DNA of 64,000 nucleotides, taken from positions 22,208 to 86,207 of the forward strand of contig CAYHHI010000008.1 of NCBI GenBank assembly GCA_964356335.1, in the 5' to 3' direction. Of this stretch, positions 16,975 through 24,618 are shown piece after piece. Under the pieces are notes generated by a model, which was not told where the DNA came from, searched no databases, and worked only from the letters and a program-made list of their open reading frames with translations. A program made the position numbers and the translations under genes. This stretch comes from CAYHHI01 sp964356335. GTDB taxonomy: Bacteria > Arandabacterota > Arandabacteria > Arandabacterales > Arandabacteraceae. The number at the start of each line of letters is the position of its first letter. The first letter of the stretch is position 1.

Positions 16975-19680
16975 CTACTCGAGCACTATCACTTTTCGGG
17001 TCTGGACCACAGGGCCTGATGTAAATTTCACGAAGTAGATTCCCGGCGAGACTCTTCGTCCTGAAGCATCTTCACCTTTCCAGGTGGCCTCCCACACCCC
17101 GGCTGAGACCTCGTCGAGGCGAGGCGCCGATACGCGTCTCCCGTCCACATCAAATATCTCAACCTGAGGGCTGGCATTGTACAGCGTCTCAAGCACTAGC
17201 CGCACTGAAGTCATGAACGGGTTGGGGTTGATCGCTATGGATGGGCTCGGGCGGTGCCCACCGTCCGGGACAGATACGTTCCCGTCTATGTGTACCGAGG
17301 CAACCTGCGAGAACGGGCTTTCATGCCCGAGTGAATCGAACCCGGTGACCCAGTAGTAATAGGTGTTACCTGCCGCAACAGCAGTATCGGTGCATGTCGT
17401 CTCGGGCGCAGCCACAACGCAATAGGTCTGCGGGGCCTCGGAAGTATTCCTGTAGATCTTGTAAGAGCTGAGATCCGGGTCGGCCACGCTCGCCCAGGTG
17501 AGACGCACGCAGGGCCCCTCTCCCTCGGAAGCAACCAGCCCGGCAGGCGCAGCCGGATGCGGCGGCCCAGATGCGACGAGAGCCTCCCCCACGTAAGGAA
17601 TGACGTTCGGGCATGTCACCGTAACATGGAGTGCCCCAGGCGTTAAAGCATCCACGATCAAGCTTACGCTTCCGGAGGGGCCGGTCTCGCCTACGACATA
17701 AACCTCATCAGGCTTCCAGAGGCAAACCTTGGCTCCGGCAAGCGGGGCTCCCCCACTGGATACGCTCACGCCATAGATCTGTGGAGTCGTATCCAACGCG
17801 GACGGCGCGAAGACTTCCATCTCACGCGGTTCCTCAGTCCACAATGGGAGCTCCGGATCGCCAAGGAGATTGAGTCCGTACATCAAGTATCGCATGTATG
17901 GATCAGCCCGCGACTCGCCCACGTATTCGTGTTTGGCGTCCGCATGGGCTTTCCCCAGATTGGTGAAGCCGGTCACGAATATCGATTCAAAGAAGGACTG
18001 ATCGTAATAGTCGGATGGCCCGTCACCGGGAGAGCCCGGAGTGCCCCATCCATATCTTGAATTACCGATGTAGAAGCCGCCGCCTCGCTTCGCGAGCACC
18101 CAGGCCTCGCCGATACAATCGTTTTGATCAAAACCACCGCCGAGACAGGAGGCTGAGTACATGAGCCCATACCGCTCATTGGAGGTGAGCATGAGGAAGT
18201 CCTCATTCTGGAGGAAGTCCTCGTATAACGATATGTTCTTGTAGAAACCGTGGCAGCATATGTTGACGAAGCCCGTGCCCTGGTCGAGTGCGCTTATCAC
18301 GGTAGCATAGTTGAGATTTCCACTCGATTGGTAGAGCTTCTCTATGGAAAACTTGGGCGGAACATAGCGCGAACCGACGAGATTCTTGGCAATGCCGGCA
18401 TCGGTGTAATCCGGATCGGAAGGGTTCATCGGGTCTCCCCAGAGGATCTCTCCCAGAAAGACCATCGTAAGTTCATAATCCTTGGGAAGCGGACAGAAGC
18501 CTTCATAGGTGAGCACCTTTTTCACGAATGTATCAACCTCTTCAGCAGTGGCCACGGGTGCTCGGCCTACGAAGACGTCAGCATACATATCGACGTTGTC
18601 AGATGACACCTCACCCCAGTAGAGATCATCATCATCGTTCCAGGTGCCGTCAAGGTCCGAATAGTAAAGATCGCAGGGTATGTAGGGCTTGTCGCTAAGG
18701 GCGACGTAGGCCTTCCGATCGGGTATTATCTGGGTGCTGCCCCCAAGCAGTACCCAATCCGTTCCACGGCTGGTGTGGAAATATCTGATGCAGTTACGGA
18801 TCTTCTCCTGGAGGTCACTGCCAGGATAAGCACTCGCGATCGCCTCTTTCGTGACGATCTCACTCACTAGTCCCTTTCTCATCTTCCACTGCCTGAGCGG
18901 TTCAAAGGATGCTTTGAGGCCTTCGCCCGTGATAATGAGGTAATTGACTTCGCCGCCGCCCATGGGGACGAGATCATAGATAGCCCGCTCAGACGACCTC
19001 AATGGGCCTGCCTGGTTTCCGACCAGCCTTCTTACGAGTCCGAGGGCATGTGGAGATGCGACCTCTTGCGCCGATCGGGTCTCCGGCGTTTCATAATCAA
19101 GCCTGAACTTTATCTCGGTATAAAGCATCAGTTTCCTGTCCAGAGGCAGATAGCGCAGCGGGAATACGATGACGTCACAGATAGGAACCCCTGAAATCTT
19201 GCCTGAGCCGGCGAGCTCCACAGCGCGGTGCGGGTAGGGTTCTCTTGACATATAAACGGAGGCCACGGGTGGGACGAACTCGGCCCGCAGCGGAGCCGAC
19301 AACGGCTGCGGCGGCTGCGACGGCCAGATCACATAAAGCCCGGGAAGCGTTATGCTGTCGCAGGCAACGATTGAAACCCCCACGACTTTGCTGCCGGCGG
19401 GAAGTGCAACTCTTACAGGCACCTGTGGAAGGTGCGGCATGCCCGGCTGGTCGAGCCACCTCGCACCCTGGATTGAGCCCAGATCGTAGGCACCGACTTT
19501 CGAGAAGCGCAGATCGTTTTCGGAGAAGGTGACGGTCTGGGTATAGGTCGCACCTGAGGCGACATACACCGAGGCCACCAACCAGCCGAAGAGGATAGCG
19601 AAACATAGGGCAAGGGCGCGAAGCCTAAGCGGCTGATAGCCCTTGCTTTTTGCTACACTGCCCCGTGCTTCCCGTTGCAT
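16975..19680 (-). CDS. Gingipain-like C25 cysteine peptidase with FN3 and sorting domain
   Basis: 901 aa. After the signal helix (ALALCFAILFGWLVASVYVASGA) comes a C25 prodomain (WLDQPGMPHLPQVPVRVALP), then the catalytic region: NYLIITGEGL, VSEIVTKEAI, TDWVLLGGSTQIIPD, the catalytic His in NICCHGFYKN (about 476) and the catalytic Cys in SASCLGGGFDQN (about 511). A carboxypeptidase-regulatory-like segment, an FN3 domain (PAGLVASEGEG to HESPFSQVASV) and a C-terminal sorting domain (NPNPFMTSVRL, GIYFVKFTSG) follow. It is expected to be secreted and to cut proteins, likely after basic residues as in the family, though specificity is not readable here. A second C25 peptidase lies at 47.6-51.3 kb. 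Confidence 0.9.
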   Translation of the reverse strand: MQREARGSVAKSKGYQPLRLRALALCFAILFGWLVASVYVASGATYTQTVTFSENDLRFSKVGAYDLGSIQGARWLDQPGMPHLPQVPVRVALPAGSKVVGVSIVACDSITLPGLYVIWPSQPPQPLSAPLRAEFVPPVASVYMSREPYPHRAVELAGSGKISGVPICDVIVFPLRYLPLDRKLMLYTEIKFRLDYETPETRSAQEVASPHALGLVRRLVGNQAGPLRSSERAIYDLVPMGGGEVNYLIITGEGLKASFEPLRQWKMRKGLVSEIVTKEAIASAYPGSDLQEKIRNCIRYFHTSRGTDWVLLGGSTQIIPDRKAYVALSDKPYIPCDLYYSDLDGTWNDDDDLYWGEVSSDNVDMYADVFVGRAPVATAEEVDTFVKKVLTYEGFCPLPKDYELTMVFLGEILWGDPMNPSDPDYTDAGIAKNLVGSRYVPPKFSIEKLYQSSGNLNYATVISALDQGTGFVNICCHGFYKNISLYEDFLQNEDFLMLTSNERYGLMYSASCLGGGFDQNDCIGEAWVLAKRGGGFYIGNSRYGWGTPGSPGDGPSDYYDQSFFESIFVTGFTNLGKAHADAKHEYVGESRADPYMRYLMYGLNLLGDPELPLWTEEPREMEVFAPSALDTTPQIYGVSVSSGGAPLAGAKVCLWKPDEVYVVGETGPSGSVSLIVDALTPGALHVTVTCPNVIPYVGEALVASGPPHPAAPAGLVASEGEGPCVRLTWASVADPDLSSYKIYRNTSEAPQTYCVVAAPETTCTDTAVAAGNTYYYWVTGFDSLGHESPFSQVASVHIDGNVSVPDGGHRPSPSIAINPNPFMTSVRLVLETLYNASPQVEIFDVDGRRVSAPRLDEVSAGVWEATWKGEDASGRRVSPGIYFVKFTSGPVVQTRKVIVLE

Positions 19681-19776
19681 CTTGCACCTGCTCTCCGTGC
19701 TCGAGTAGAGCCCAAATGCTTGATTTCCATCAACTGCCTTACGCTGCTATCCTACATATGCACCGAGCGTGCCACT

Positions 19777-21333
19777 TTATGAGTAGAAGCGGGGTTCCCC
19801 GCCGATCACCGTTCCGGCCACGTGCGTACTAAGAATCGCATCAGGATTTGACATGGCAAGAATATTCTCGTCAAGAATCGTAAAGGCCGAGCGCGCCCCC
19901 ATCTTGCTCACCACTTGGTCCATGGCGCTAGCCCGAGCTGCTCCCGTGATGTAACAGTCTACAGCCTGCCACACCTCGATTCGTTCCTGCGGATACCATG
20001 GATCCTGGTCGCGTCTCGCCGGATTGCTCCGTGTCACTGCTGCATGGATGCCCTTCAAAGGATCAGGGCTTTCGATCGGAGCGTCGGATCCGAAGGCGAC
20101 CCTGCCGCCTGACTCCATGATTCGCTTCCAGGCATACGCGTTACGAGAACGCGCACCCCAGCACTTGTCAGCGACATCTCTGTCAGAAACGAGGTGAACC
20201 GGCTGCATGGAGGCGATCACACCAAGTCGCCCGAACCTTGGTATATCCTCGGACCGCAAGACCTGAACATGTTCGACTCGGAGCAAGGCATCATGGTACT
20301 TCCGGTCTCGCCTCGCTTCCTCATAAACATCCAGAGTCTCCATGTTGGCCCTGTCCCCAATGGCATGGATGGTGACCGCGAAGCTTTTGCCCAAAGCTCG
20401 CAAGACGATTTCGCGGAGTTTGTCCTTGGACGCAACTGGTATGCCAAGATTGCCGGGCTGCCCACAGTAAGGCTCGAGCATGCTTGCTGTCTGTGAGCCG
20501 AGGGCGCCATCAGCGTAGGTCTTGATGCAGGCGACTTCGGGCGACGGAGCGAGCGCGTCGATCTCGTCGGGTTCCACGACTTCACGTAACCTGAAGAGAT
20601 TGTGCGAGACGTATCCTTTGCCAACTGCCTTGGTGAGCAGGCGAGCATCGGCTTCGCTCTCAACCGTGTGAATACCCGTGAGGCCAAGGCATGCAAGCCT
20701 CTCGCCGGCCTGCCTGATCGCGTCCAAGATCCTCTCCTCTTTCTGGGCGCCGGACTTTTTCGGTACCAGATTTGCCGCATTCTCCTTGAGTATGCCCGTG
20801 GGCTTGCCGGCATCATCCACTACGATCTCCCCGCCTTCAACCGGTACGGCCCGGTCAGCCAGTCCCAATTCCACAAGGGCTGCCGAGTTTAGCCACTCCA
20901 AATGGCCATCCCTGCTCGTGAGCGACACCGGATTCTCAGGCGCGATGGCATCAAGCACCCACCTTGTCGGAAACCCAGACAGGCGCCATCGCTGCTTATC
21001 CCAACCTCTGCCGGAGAGCCAGGCCCCCTTGGGCATGCGAGCAAGATAGGACCGAGCGACTTCGAGCCCTTCCTCAAGAGTCTGGGTATCGGCCAGATTG
21101 GGTTCGATGAGCGACTTCGCATATTTCACGAGGTGGATGTGCGAATCAACCAAACCCGGCAGGAGAAGCTTACCTCGAAGGTCGATCACTTCGGTATCCT
21201 CAGGCCGCACGAAGTCCCTGATGACACCGACTTCCTCGATTCGCTCACCGTGCCAGAGGACGAATCCCTTTTCGATGACGTCACCCTGCCCCAGGTAGAC
21301 AATGCAGTTTATGAAGGCATATCTCTGAGGCAC
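19777..21333 (-). CDS. YtcJ-like amidohydrolase
   Basis: 518 aa, GTG start. Amidohydrolase superfamily, COG1574 branch. The metal-site strand is LLPGLVDSHIHLVKYA at about 77, followed by GRGWDKQRW, NPVSLTSRDGHLEWLNS, ADGALGSQTA, VTIHAIGDRAN and GSDAPIESPDPLKGIHAAVTR with the final metal Asp. Members hydrolyse amide or related bonds in varied small molecules; the substrate is not predictable. No signal peptide, so cytoplasmic. It is a single gene on this strand between the C25 peptidase and the zinc-ribbon gene. Confidence 0.88.
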   Translation of the reverse strand: MPQRYAFINCIVYLGQGDVIEKGFVLWHGERIEEVGVIRDFVRPEDTEVIDLRGKLLLPGLVDSHIHLVKYAKSLIEPNLADTQTLEEGLEVARSYLARMPKGAWLSGRGWDKQRWRLSGFPTRWVLDAIAPENPVSLTSRDGHLEWLNSAALVELGLADRAVPVEGGEIVVDDAGKPTGILKENAANLVPKKSGAQKEERILDAIRQAGERLACLGLTGIHTVESEADARLLTKAVGKGYVSHNLFRLREVVEPDEIDALAPSPEVACIKTYADGALGSQTASMLEPYCGQPGNLGIPVASKDKLREIVLRALGKSFAVTIHAIGDRANMETLDVYEEARRDRKYHDALLRVEHVQVLRSEDIPRFGRLGVIASMQPVHLVSDRDVADKCWGARSRNAYAWKRIMESGGRVAFGSDAPIESPDPLKGIHAAVTRSNPARRDQDPWYPQERIEVWQAVDCYITGAARASAMDQVVSKMGARSAFTILDENILAMSNPDAILSTHVAGTVIGGEPRFYS

Positions 21334-21485
21334 TTCCCCTTTACCCCCTCCCGTGTAGTGGCCGCGAGGCTCACAGGGTCTGCACTAGTATCAAGGTTCT
21401 CAGACACCTGGCTCGGAATCCGAAACAGTCAGGCAGGAGCGCATGTTATAAGGGCCGGCAAGGTAATCACTCTATCGGGGCCGAT

Positions 21486-21701
21486 TCACTCCCTGCAATG
21501 GGGGCAGACCTTCTCATTGACGGAAAGCGGCCTTCCGCATTTGCCGCAACGCCGAATCTTCTGTCCGCAGGCCCTGCAGAAGGGATAGGCCTCCTCCACA
21601 GGTGACTCACAGAATGGGCACTGGCAAGCAACCTTGGCGTTGGCATTCGTATTGGCATTGGCCTGGTCCTTGCCGGGAGTTCCCTTTGGATCATTTCTCA
21701 T
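21486..21701 (-). CDS. Small double zinc-ribbon protein
   Basis: 71 aa from the ATG at 21701, which overlaps the last codons of the IscU-type gene; an ATG 18 bp further up is also possible. An Asn/Ala-rich start is followed by four CxxC knuckles (CPFC, CRAC, CGKC, CPHC) arranged as two zinc ribbons (CPFCESPVEEAYPFCRACGQ and CGKCGRPLSVNEKVCPHC). No other domain is present. Overlap with iscU suggests cotranslation. Such small ribbons can be protein or nucleic-acid adaptors; the function is unknown. Confidence 0.75.
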   Translation of the reverse strand: MRNDPKGTPGKDQANANTNANAKVACQCPFCESPVEEAYPFCRACGQKIRRCGKCGRPLSVNEKVCPHCRE

Positions 21702-22086
21702 TCTGGTCACCCCCATCACCCGACTTTCGCTTCAGGTAGTCTTCGATTGCTTTGTGAAGCGCATCAGCCCCAAGGTTGGAGCAATGCAGCTTGTTGGAAG
21801 GCAGGCCATCGAGCTCGTTCGCGACGTCTTTGTTGGTGATTTTCAAGGCCTCGTCAAGGGTCTTGCCCTTGGCCATCTCACTGATCATGCTCGAGACAGC
21901 TATCGCTGCCCCACAGCCAAAGGTTTTGAACTTTATGTCCTCGAGCCTGTCATCCTTAACCTTTATGTAGAAGGTCATCATGTCACCGCAGACAGGATTG
22001 CCCACGGTCCCCGCGCCGTCGGCATCCTTGATCTCCCCGACATTTCGGGGATTCATGAAATGCTCCATCACCTTTTCACTGTACAT
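21691..22086 (-). CDS. iscU: IscU/NifU-type iron-sulfur cluster scaffold
   Basis: 131-aa scaffold on which Fe-S clusters are built before transfer to apoproteins. All three cluster cysteines are present: GNPVCGDMM (about 32), KTFGCGAAIA and NKLHCSNLG. The start MYSEKVMEHFMNPRNVG is typical. No cysteine desulfurase lies next to it in the window. The downstream partner is a zinc-ribbon protein that overlaps its end, an unusual pairing. A naming choice of nifU would be equally valid, because the C-terminal Nfu domain is absent and only the N-terminal domain is present. Confidence 0.93.
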   Translation of the reverse strand: MYSEKVMEHFMNPRNVGEIKDADGAGTVGNPVCGDMMTFYIKVKDDRLEDIKFKTFGCGAAIAVSSMISEMAKGKTLDEALKITNKDVANELDGLPSNKLHCSNLGADALHKAIEDYLKRKSGDGGDQNEK

Positions 22087-22187
22087 CTCGCTCTCACCCC
22101 ACTTTGATCTCTTTGAAGCTCAATATGGCACCTGGCCCAAGGCCAGTCAAGGGAAAACCTGGCGTTGCTCACCTGCCACCCCATCTG

Positions 22188-22263
22188 TTCCCTCCACAGA
22201 TCCACCCCAAGACAGACCAGATTCCTGAATCCTACCCCAGGGTCATGATGTCTGTTCCCAACC
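22188..22263 (-). repeat. Dispersed 76-bp intergenic repeat, copy 1
   Basis: Begins TTCCCTCCACAGATCC and ends ATGTCTGTTCCCAACC. It matches, in inverted orientation, 35725-35800 with only about six differences. It lies between the iscU start and the next divergent gene. No coding function. Confidence 0.8.
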
Positions 22264-22343
22264 TTAACCCTAGGAGCGACATAAATTCACCACGCCAGAG
22301 AACGCCATCACCCCATCGCTTCCCACAGATAATCAGATTTCGC

Positions 22344-22372
22344 TTGTAATAGTACGAGGTTTCCACTACTAT
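22344..22372 (+). promoter_or_regulatory. Probable sigma70-type promoter
   Basis: TTGTAA (22344-22349), 17-nt spacer, TACTAT (22367-22372). It reads into the 109-aa hypothetical gene and perhaps the DHH-ferredoxin pair. Confidence 0.5.
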
Positions 22373-22436
22373 CCTCCAAATTCTTGGAAAAATGCGCCGC
22401 CCCGCGATAGATTTGGGGTGCAAGGGGAGTTGGCTC

Positions 22437-22763
22437 TTGAATGATGAAAAGTGGTATTATCTGCTTGAGGAGATAGACAGGAAGTTCGGGATCGAGGAGC
22501 GTAGCACCGAGGAAGTGCCCGAGAAGAAGATCAAAGTGGAAAAGGCTGTGTTCACGGGTGCTGGCGGGCGGATGAAGCTTGAGAGATTCACGCGCGCCTT
22601 GGTGCTGGAGCGTCAGGTCAAGTTCTCAAGAAGGATAGGCGGCGAAACGGCTGAAAAGTACCTGTACTCGGACACGGAAAAGACTCACAGGGTGACGCTC
22701 TACAGATGGGATGGAGAGGCTGCCACCTGGCAGCAAATAGACTTCAGGAAGCTGGGCACCTGA
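22437..22763 (+). CDS. Small soluble hypothetical protein
   Basis: Not recognised. About 108 aa from a TTG at 22437 with AGGGGAG upstream; an ATG at 22392 is in frame but gives an unlikely N-terminus. The sequence is charged and globular: NDEKWYYLLEEIDRKFGIEER, then a basic linker, then MKLERFTRALVLERQVKFSRRIGGETAEKYLYS and a final VTLYRWDGEAATW segment. There are no cysteines after the first residues and no membrane helix. It precedes the DHH phosphoesterase by about 110 bp on the same strand, probably in one transcript from the promoter at 22344. Confidence 0.6.
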   Translation: MNDEKWYYLLEEIDRKFGIEERSTEEVPEKKIKVEKAVFTGAGGRMKLERFTRALVLERQVKFSRRIGGETAEKYLYSDTEKTHRVTLYRWDGEAATWQQIDFRKLGT

Positions 22764-22871
22764 GGACGTACATGGTCCTAGGGTCTTGGAGCGTACCCTG
22801 CTGGATGTCTCCCCGCGGTTCTAAGGCCACGGGGAGTTGGCATAATGAAGACTTTTCGGAGGGATGAGTCA

Positions 22872-24008
22872 ATGACTGTGGATACAGCCTTGTCAGCGTT
22901 CGTATCGCAGGCAAAGCTTGAGGAGCTCCTCGAGATCATGGGCGGCTCAAAATCCCTCCTCATTCTTACGCACGATAATCCGGATCCCGACGCAGTATCG
23001 GCGGCATCTTGTCTTAGGTACATTATTTCCAAACGGTTAGGCATACAGGTCGGGATTGGTTATGGAGGAATCGTGGGCAGGGCCGAGAACAGGACGATGC
23101 TGAGGCTACTCAAAATACATACGACCAAGATCTCGGAGGCGAAGATAAGGCAGCACAAGTCCGTGCTTCTCATGGATACCCAGCCTATGGCCGGCAACAA
23201 TTCGCTGCCGCGCGGAGCTCAGGTCAAAGGAGTCATAGATCATCATCCCCAGAGAAAATCTACTCGCGCACCCTTCCTCGATATAAGGCCGGATTACGGG
23301 GCTGTGGCGACGATTCTCACGGAGTATCTTTTCTCAAGCGGCCTCGATATCCCCACCAACCTGGCCACAGCACTTTTCTACGGGATCGCCTCTGAAACCC
23401 AGGATCTCGGCAGGGAAGTTTCGGATGCCGATGCCGCCGCCTACCTGGCCCTGTTCGGCAAGGCCAACAAGAAGCTGCTTTCCAAGATCAGGCGCCCTGT
23501 GGTGACAAGGGAACACTTCGCATACATGGCAAGGGCTATAGCCAATGCGGTGACCTACAAGCATTCGATAGCAACTCCGCTCGGGAGGGTGGACAATCCG
23601 GATACCGTGGCCGAAGTCGCTGACCTGATGCTCACGCTTCAGAGAATGACCTGGTCCATCTGCACGGGGAGACATAAGGATACCATCCTGATGTCCTTGA
23701 GGACGACAAGAGTCAAGGGCAAGGCGGGCACTGTCGCCAGGTCGGTCATTGGGGCATCCGGCACCGCAGGCGGCCACGATATGGTCGCCGGCGGGCAGAT
23801 CACCTGTGCCGGCATGACCGAGAAGCAGCGAGACGAGTTAGAACACAAGGCAATCGAGACTTTTTTCAGGACAAGGGGTAAGCCGGAAAGTGGAGAGTTG
23901 ACGCCATTGGTGGCCCCGGAGGCCGAAGACAAGAAACAAGAGGAATCGCCGAGAACTTCACAGGAGCATGCAGATAACCCTACCAAGAGGGAGGAGGTGA
24001 ATCGATGA
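22872..24008 (+). CDS. DHH/DHHA1-family phosphoesterase (NrnA-like)
   Basis: 378 aa from the ATG at 22872 behind GGAGGG; an ATG at 22845 is also possible. Cytoplasmic metal-dependent phosphoesterase of the DHH superfamily that includes nanoRNases and cyclic-dinucleotide/pAp phosphatases. Motifs in order: ILTHDNPDPDAVSAA (motif I), VLLMDTQP (II), GVIDHHP (III, the DHH triad), FYGIASETQDLGR (IV), and the DHHA1 glycine-rich GASGTAGGHDMVAGGQ. The C-terminal ~40 residues are acidic and low-complexity. Its last bases overlap the ferredoxin start (ATGA). Substrate among nanoRNA, pAp and c-di-AMP-derived pApA is open. Confidence 0.88.
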   Translation: MTVDTALSAFVSQAKLEELLEIMGGSKSLLILTHDNPDPDAVSAASCLRYIISKRLGIQVGIGYGGIVGRAENRTMLRLLKIHTTKISEAKIRQHKSVLLMDTQPMAGNNSLPRGAQVKGVIDHHPQRKSTRAPFLDIRPDYGAVATILTEYLFSSGLDIPTNLATALFYGIASETQDLGREVSDADAAAYLALFGKANKKLLSKIRRPVVTREHFAYMARAIANAVTYKHSIATPLGRVDNPDTVAEVADLMLTLQRMTWSICTGRHKDTILMSLRTTRVKGKAGTVARSVIGASGTAGGHDMVAGGQITCAGMTEKQRDELEHKAIETFFRTRGKPESGELTPLVAPEAEDKKQEESPRTSQEHADNPTKREEVNR

Positions 24009-24190
24009 AAGCAGTTGTCGACAAGGACCTTTGTACGGGATGTGAACTATGCATTCAGACGTGCCCGGACGTGTTCGAGTTGGAAGGTGACACGGCGAGC
24101 GTCAAGGTGGACCCCGTTCCGTCCGGATCTGAAGATTGTGCGAAACAGGCAGCGGATGAGTGCCCCGTTGAAGCCATAAAGATCGAATAA
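24005..24190 (+). CDS. Small 4Fe-4S ferredoxin
   Basis: 61 aa with the ferredoxin pattern CTGCELCIQTCPDVFEL near the N-terminus and the closing ECPVEAIKI at the end; an additional Cys (EDCAKQA) can pair as a disulfide as in single-cluster ferredoxins of this length. It is a soluble one-cluster electron carrier. A very strong GAGGAGGTG ribosome site lies inside the end of the DHH gene and the start overlaps its stop, so the two are coupled. The electron partner is not apparent. Confidence 0.9.
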   Translation: MKAVVDKDLCTGCELCIQTCPDVFELEGDTASVKVDPVPSGSEDCAKQAADECPVEAIKIE

Positions 24191-24229
24191 TCTCAGGGCA
24201 GGCATGATGGTTAGGGCGTTGGATCTCTC

Positions 24230-24251
24230 GGGGGGAGATGGTTCTCCCCCC
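24230..24251 (+). terminator. Stable hairpin after the ferredoxin gene
   Basis: Perfect 9-bp stem GGGGGGAGA/TCTCCCCCC (24230-24238 with 24243-24251) and a TGGT loop, 40 bp after the ferredoxin stop. It lacks a proper T-run (followed by CCCCGTTTGG), so termination is likely but not certain. Confidence 0.5.
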
Positions 24252-24351
24252 CCCGTTTGGTATCCCTGTATGCTGCCGCGACGGCCTCGCTCTTCTGCGC
24301 GTGCCCTTGTGCGAGGGCCGACATACCCACTTTTCTTCCGTGCGCTGCGAC

Positions 24352-24418
24352 TTGTGTTGAACTGAGTAAGCGGCTATAATCTGCCGTGCGGAATTGTGGC
24401 CATATATTGTGGCCGTAT
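24352..24418 (+). promoter_or_regulatory. kdp promoter with tandem 13-bp direct repeat
   Basis: TTGTGT (24352-24357), 17-nt spacer, perfect TATAAT (24375-24380). Directly downstream, over the expected start region, a 13-bp unit ATTGTGGCC(A/G)TAT occurs twice back to back (24393-24405 and 24406-24418). The position would suit a repressor or activator operator. Confidence 0.6.
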
Positions 24419-24435
24419 GAGGAAGGTGCTGAAGA

Positions 24436-24516
24436 GTGGATGTCCTTTTTATCGGCTTGACTCTCGCTCTAGTGATTCTGTCGCTCGCATTGATTAGGCT
24501 GTGCGAACGCCTGTAG
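24436..24516 (+). CDS. 26-aa membrane peptide at the head of the kdp operon
   Basis: GTG start preceded by AGGAAGG. It encodes one hydrophobic helix (VLFIGLTLALVILSLALIRL) with a CERL end. Peptides of this size and pattern occur upstream of kdpF in many genomes, often missed or mis-named as potassium ATPase parts. It is 15 bp before kdpF. It is probably a Kdp accessory subunit or leader peptide; no function is proven to my knowledge. Too short for usual gene calling. Confidence 0.65.
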   Translation: MDVLFIGLTLALVILSLALIRLCERL

Positions 24517-24531
24517 ATAAGGAGGCCTCAC

Positions 24532-24618
24532 ATGGCAATCTACTGGATCGGTGGAATTGTCGCTCTGATCCTCTTGATATACCTGCTTGTGGCCCTGCTC
24601 AAGCCTGAGGCCTTCTGA
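24532..24618 (+). CDS. kdpF: KdpF, small stabilising subunit of the K+-ATPase
   Basis: 28 aa, one helix (IYWIGGIVALILLIYLLVALL) ending KPEAF, which is the typical KdpF tail. ATG behind AGGAGG. Its TGA overlaps the kdpA ATG (TGATG). KdpF sits beside KdpA in the membrane and stabilises the KdpFABC complex. Confidence 0.9.
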   Translation: MAIYWIGGIVALILLIYLLVALLKPEAF

